From assembly GCA_964647255.1 (NCBI GenBank), contig CAZYGI010000034.1, positions 1 to 40,665 of the forward strand: a DNA stretch of 40,665 bases, read 5' to 3'. The notes beneath the pieces were generated by a model, which did no database searches, was not told the DNA's origin, and was given only the letters and a program-made list of their open reading frames with translations. This DNA is from CAWJEL01 sp964647255 (GTDB lineage Bacteria > Chloroflexota > Anaerolineae > CG2-30-64-16). Made by a program: the position numbers and the translations under genes. Numbering within the stretch: position 1 is the first letter of the stretch; the number at the start of each line of letters is the position of its first letter. This document shows, one piece after another, positions 39,195-40,665 of the stretch.

Positions 39195-40665
39195 TTATAA
39201 ATTCTCCCGCACGCTTTGCGCCGCGGCCAACGTCATGCCGGGGACGGCGGCCAGATCTTCAAGCGACGCCTGGCGGACCGCCTCCAGCGAACCGAAATGC
39301 CGGAGCAGCGCCTTGCGCCGCGCTGGGCCGATGCCGGGCACCGCGTCCAGCGCGGAAGCGACCGCCATCTTGCCCCGTTTTTCCCGGTGCGCGGTGATGG
39401 CGAACCGATGCGCCTCATCGCGGATGCGCTGGACCAGGAAGAGGCCCTGGCTGCCCGGCGGGAGCAGGATCGGGTCGGATCGACCCGGCAGGAAGAGCTC
39501 CTCCCGCTGCTTGGCCAGCCCCGCCACGGGCACCACCTCGGTCAGGTTGTACTCGGCCAGCACCTCGGCCGCCACGCTGAGCTGCCCTTTGCCGCCGTCC
39601 ACGATCAACAGATCGGGCAGCCGCTTCCACGACTCGTCCGACTTGCGCGCCTTGCTGCCCGGATCGGCAACGGCTTCTTCCACCGCACGGCGGAAGCGGC
39701 GGCGCAGGACCTCGCGCATCGAGGCAAAGTCGTCCGGCTCGCCCTGGGCGCCTCGACCCTTGACGTTGAAGCGCCGGTAGTCCCCCTTATCCGGCGCGCC
39801 CTTGGCGAAGACGACCATGCTGCCAACCGTGTTCGTGCCCTGCAAGGTCGAGATGTCGAAGCATTCGATGCGGCCCGGCGGATCGGACAGCCCCAACGCC
39901 TCCTGAATTTGCCCCAGCGCCTCGGTCTGGCGGTGGGTGTCGGCCTGCCACTGCGCTTGGAGCGCGGCCAGGGTGGCGGAAGCGTTCTCGGTCGCCAGTT
40001 GCAGCAGCTCCTGCTTCGGGCCTTCGGTCGGGACGGCCAGCGTCACCTTTTCGCCGCGGCGACCGCGCAGCCACTGCTCGATGATGGTCCGCTCGTCCAG
40101 GTCCTTTTGCAGCAAGATGCTGGGGGGCACGAACGCGGCCTCATCGTAGAACTGCTTGACGAACGCCGCCATCATCTCGCCGTTAGCGTCCGGCTCCACG
40201 CCTTCCAACACGAAATTCTCGCGGCCGATCAGCTTACCGCGACGGATGAAGAACACCTGCACGCACGCTTCGCCGGTGCGCGGGTCCTGGGCGAAGGCGA
40301 TGACGTCCTCATCCTCCTGCGCGCCGCTGACGACCTTCTGGCGCTCGACAATCTGGGACGCGGCCCGGATCTGATCGCGCAGCAGCGCCGCGCGCTCGAA
40401 CTGGAGGGCCTCCGCCGCGGCCCGCATCCGGCCGGTCAGTTGCGCCAGCACCGCCTCGCTGTCCCCCTCCAGAAACGCGGCCAGCCCGGCAATGATCTGC
40501 CGGTAGCCTTCCCGATCCACCGCGCCGATGCACGGCCCCGCGCAGCGCTTGATGTGGTAATAGAGGCACGGCTTGGGGTCGCGGCCGGTGATCTCGCGGG
40601 TGCAGTCCAGGTAGGGGAACACCCGGCGCAGCACGTCCAGCGTCTGGCGGACGGCCCAGGCCGAG
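39195..40665 (-). CDS. uvrC: Excinuclease ABC subunit C (UvrC), N-terminus cut by window edge
   Basis: Nuclease of nucleotide excision repair that makes both incisions around a lesion bound by UvrB. The visible part (about 490 residues) starts inside the N-terminal domain, after the GIY-YIG motif, which must lie past the right edge. It contains the CLYYHIKRCAGPC cysteine motif, the UVR helix pair that contacts UvrB (about 70 residues on), the RNase H-like C-terminal nuclease (ECFDIS, LLIVDGGKGQL, RDEAHRFA) and two helix-hairpin-helix motifs (VPGIGPARRKALLRHFGS, AAVPGMTLAAAQSV). The reading frame is open to the window edge. Confidence 0.96.
   Translation of the reverse strand, partial: SAWAVRQTLDVLRRVFPYLDCTREITGRDPKPCLYYHIKRCAGPCIGAVDREGYRQIIAGLAAFLEGDSEAVLAQLTGRMRAAAEALQFERAALLRDQIRAASQIVERQKVVSGAQEDEDVIAFAQDPRTGEACVQVFFIRRGKLIGRENFVLEGVEPDANGEMMAAFVKQFYDEAAFVPPSILLQKDLDERTIIEQWLRGRRGEKVTLAVPTEGPKQELLQLATENASATLAALQAQWQADTHRQTEALGQIQEALGLSDPPGRIECFDISTLQGTNTVGSMVVFAKGAPDKGDYRRFNVKGRGAQGEPDDFASMREVLRRRFRRAVEEAVADPGSKARKSDESWKRLPDLLIVDGGKGQLSVAAEVLAEYNLTEVVPVAGLAKQREELFLPGRSDPILLPPGSQGLFLVQRIRDEAHRFAITAHREKRGKMAVASALDAVPGIGPARRKALLRHFGSLEAVRQASLEDLAAVPGMTLAAAQSVRENL

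Overview
The window is GC-rich (my impression is a little over 60% G+C) and looks like Chloroflexota, probably an Anaerolineae- or Caldilineae-like lineage. This is an inference from several signs: the lipoprotein linker of V/E/K repeats on the ABC substrate-binding protein, a CPxC/CxxH protein resembling the DUF6062 type, RNase J, a FabL-type enoyl reductase, and numerous small fold-back repeats between genes. I found no rRNA, tRNA or CRISPR array, and no phage or transposase gene.

Layout. Positions 1-5542 (minus) hold a peptide/nickel-type ABC transporter: substrate-binding lipoprotein, two permeases and one ATPase, with the operon probably continuing past the left edge. Positions 5647-6832 (minus) hold a MoaD/ThiS-like sulfur-carrier protein and a CDF metal exporter. 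Positions 7178-17789 (plus) form the most distinctive block. Two secreted decaheme cytochromes have matching signal peptides and matching ~220-nt 5' leaders. A membrane-anchored 16-heme NapC-like cytochrome follows. Enolase, a histidine phosphatase and a CPxC/CxxH protein sit between them. Positions 17894-21244 (minus) form a putative H2-sensing module: a thioredoxin-like 2Fe-2S protein, a sensory [FeFe]-hydrogenase with PAS domain, and a SpoIIE-type PP2C phosphatase. Positions 21517-26468 carry acetyl-CoA synthetase, an MscS channel, a short-chain dehydrogenase (minus), a small four-helix membrane protein and a YjbQ protein. Positions 26549-34587 (minus) carry a sodium symporter behind an attenuator, two enoyl-ACP-reductase-like SDRs, proline dehydrogenase, RNase J, RimI, TsaB and TsaE. 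The right end holds a metallophosphoesterase and a DUF4349 lipoprotein (plus), then a three-cNMP-domain/two-PH-domain membrane protein and uvrC (minus, cut by the window edge).

How the genes may work together. The three cytochromes offer 36 heme sites within 10.6 kb. An OmcA/MtrC-like protein and a quinol-oxidase-like NapC anchor are both present, but no outer-membrane porin gene is. This suggests an electron conduit from menaquinol to the outside of a cell with no conventional outer membrane. The neighbouring hydrogenase module has the active-site changes seen in sensory rather than catalytic enzymes, so it may report H2 or redox state to a partner-switch phosphatase. ABC peptide uptake, acetate activation, proline oxidation and sodium-amino acid symport point to a heterotroph living on peptides and organic acids.

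The observations I rate highest are: the substrate-binding protein, which reads as a circular permutation of the SBP_bac_5 fold; the twin leader-plus-signal cassettes on two otherwise different cytochromes; the 16-heme NapC fusion with four diheme repeats; and a palindromic element inserted in frame inside rimI.
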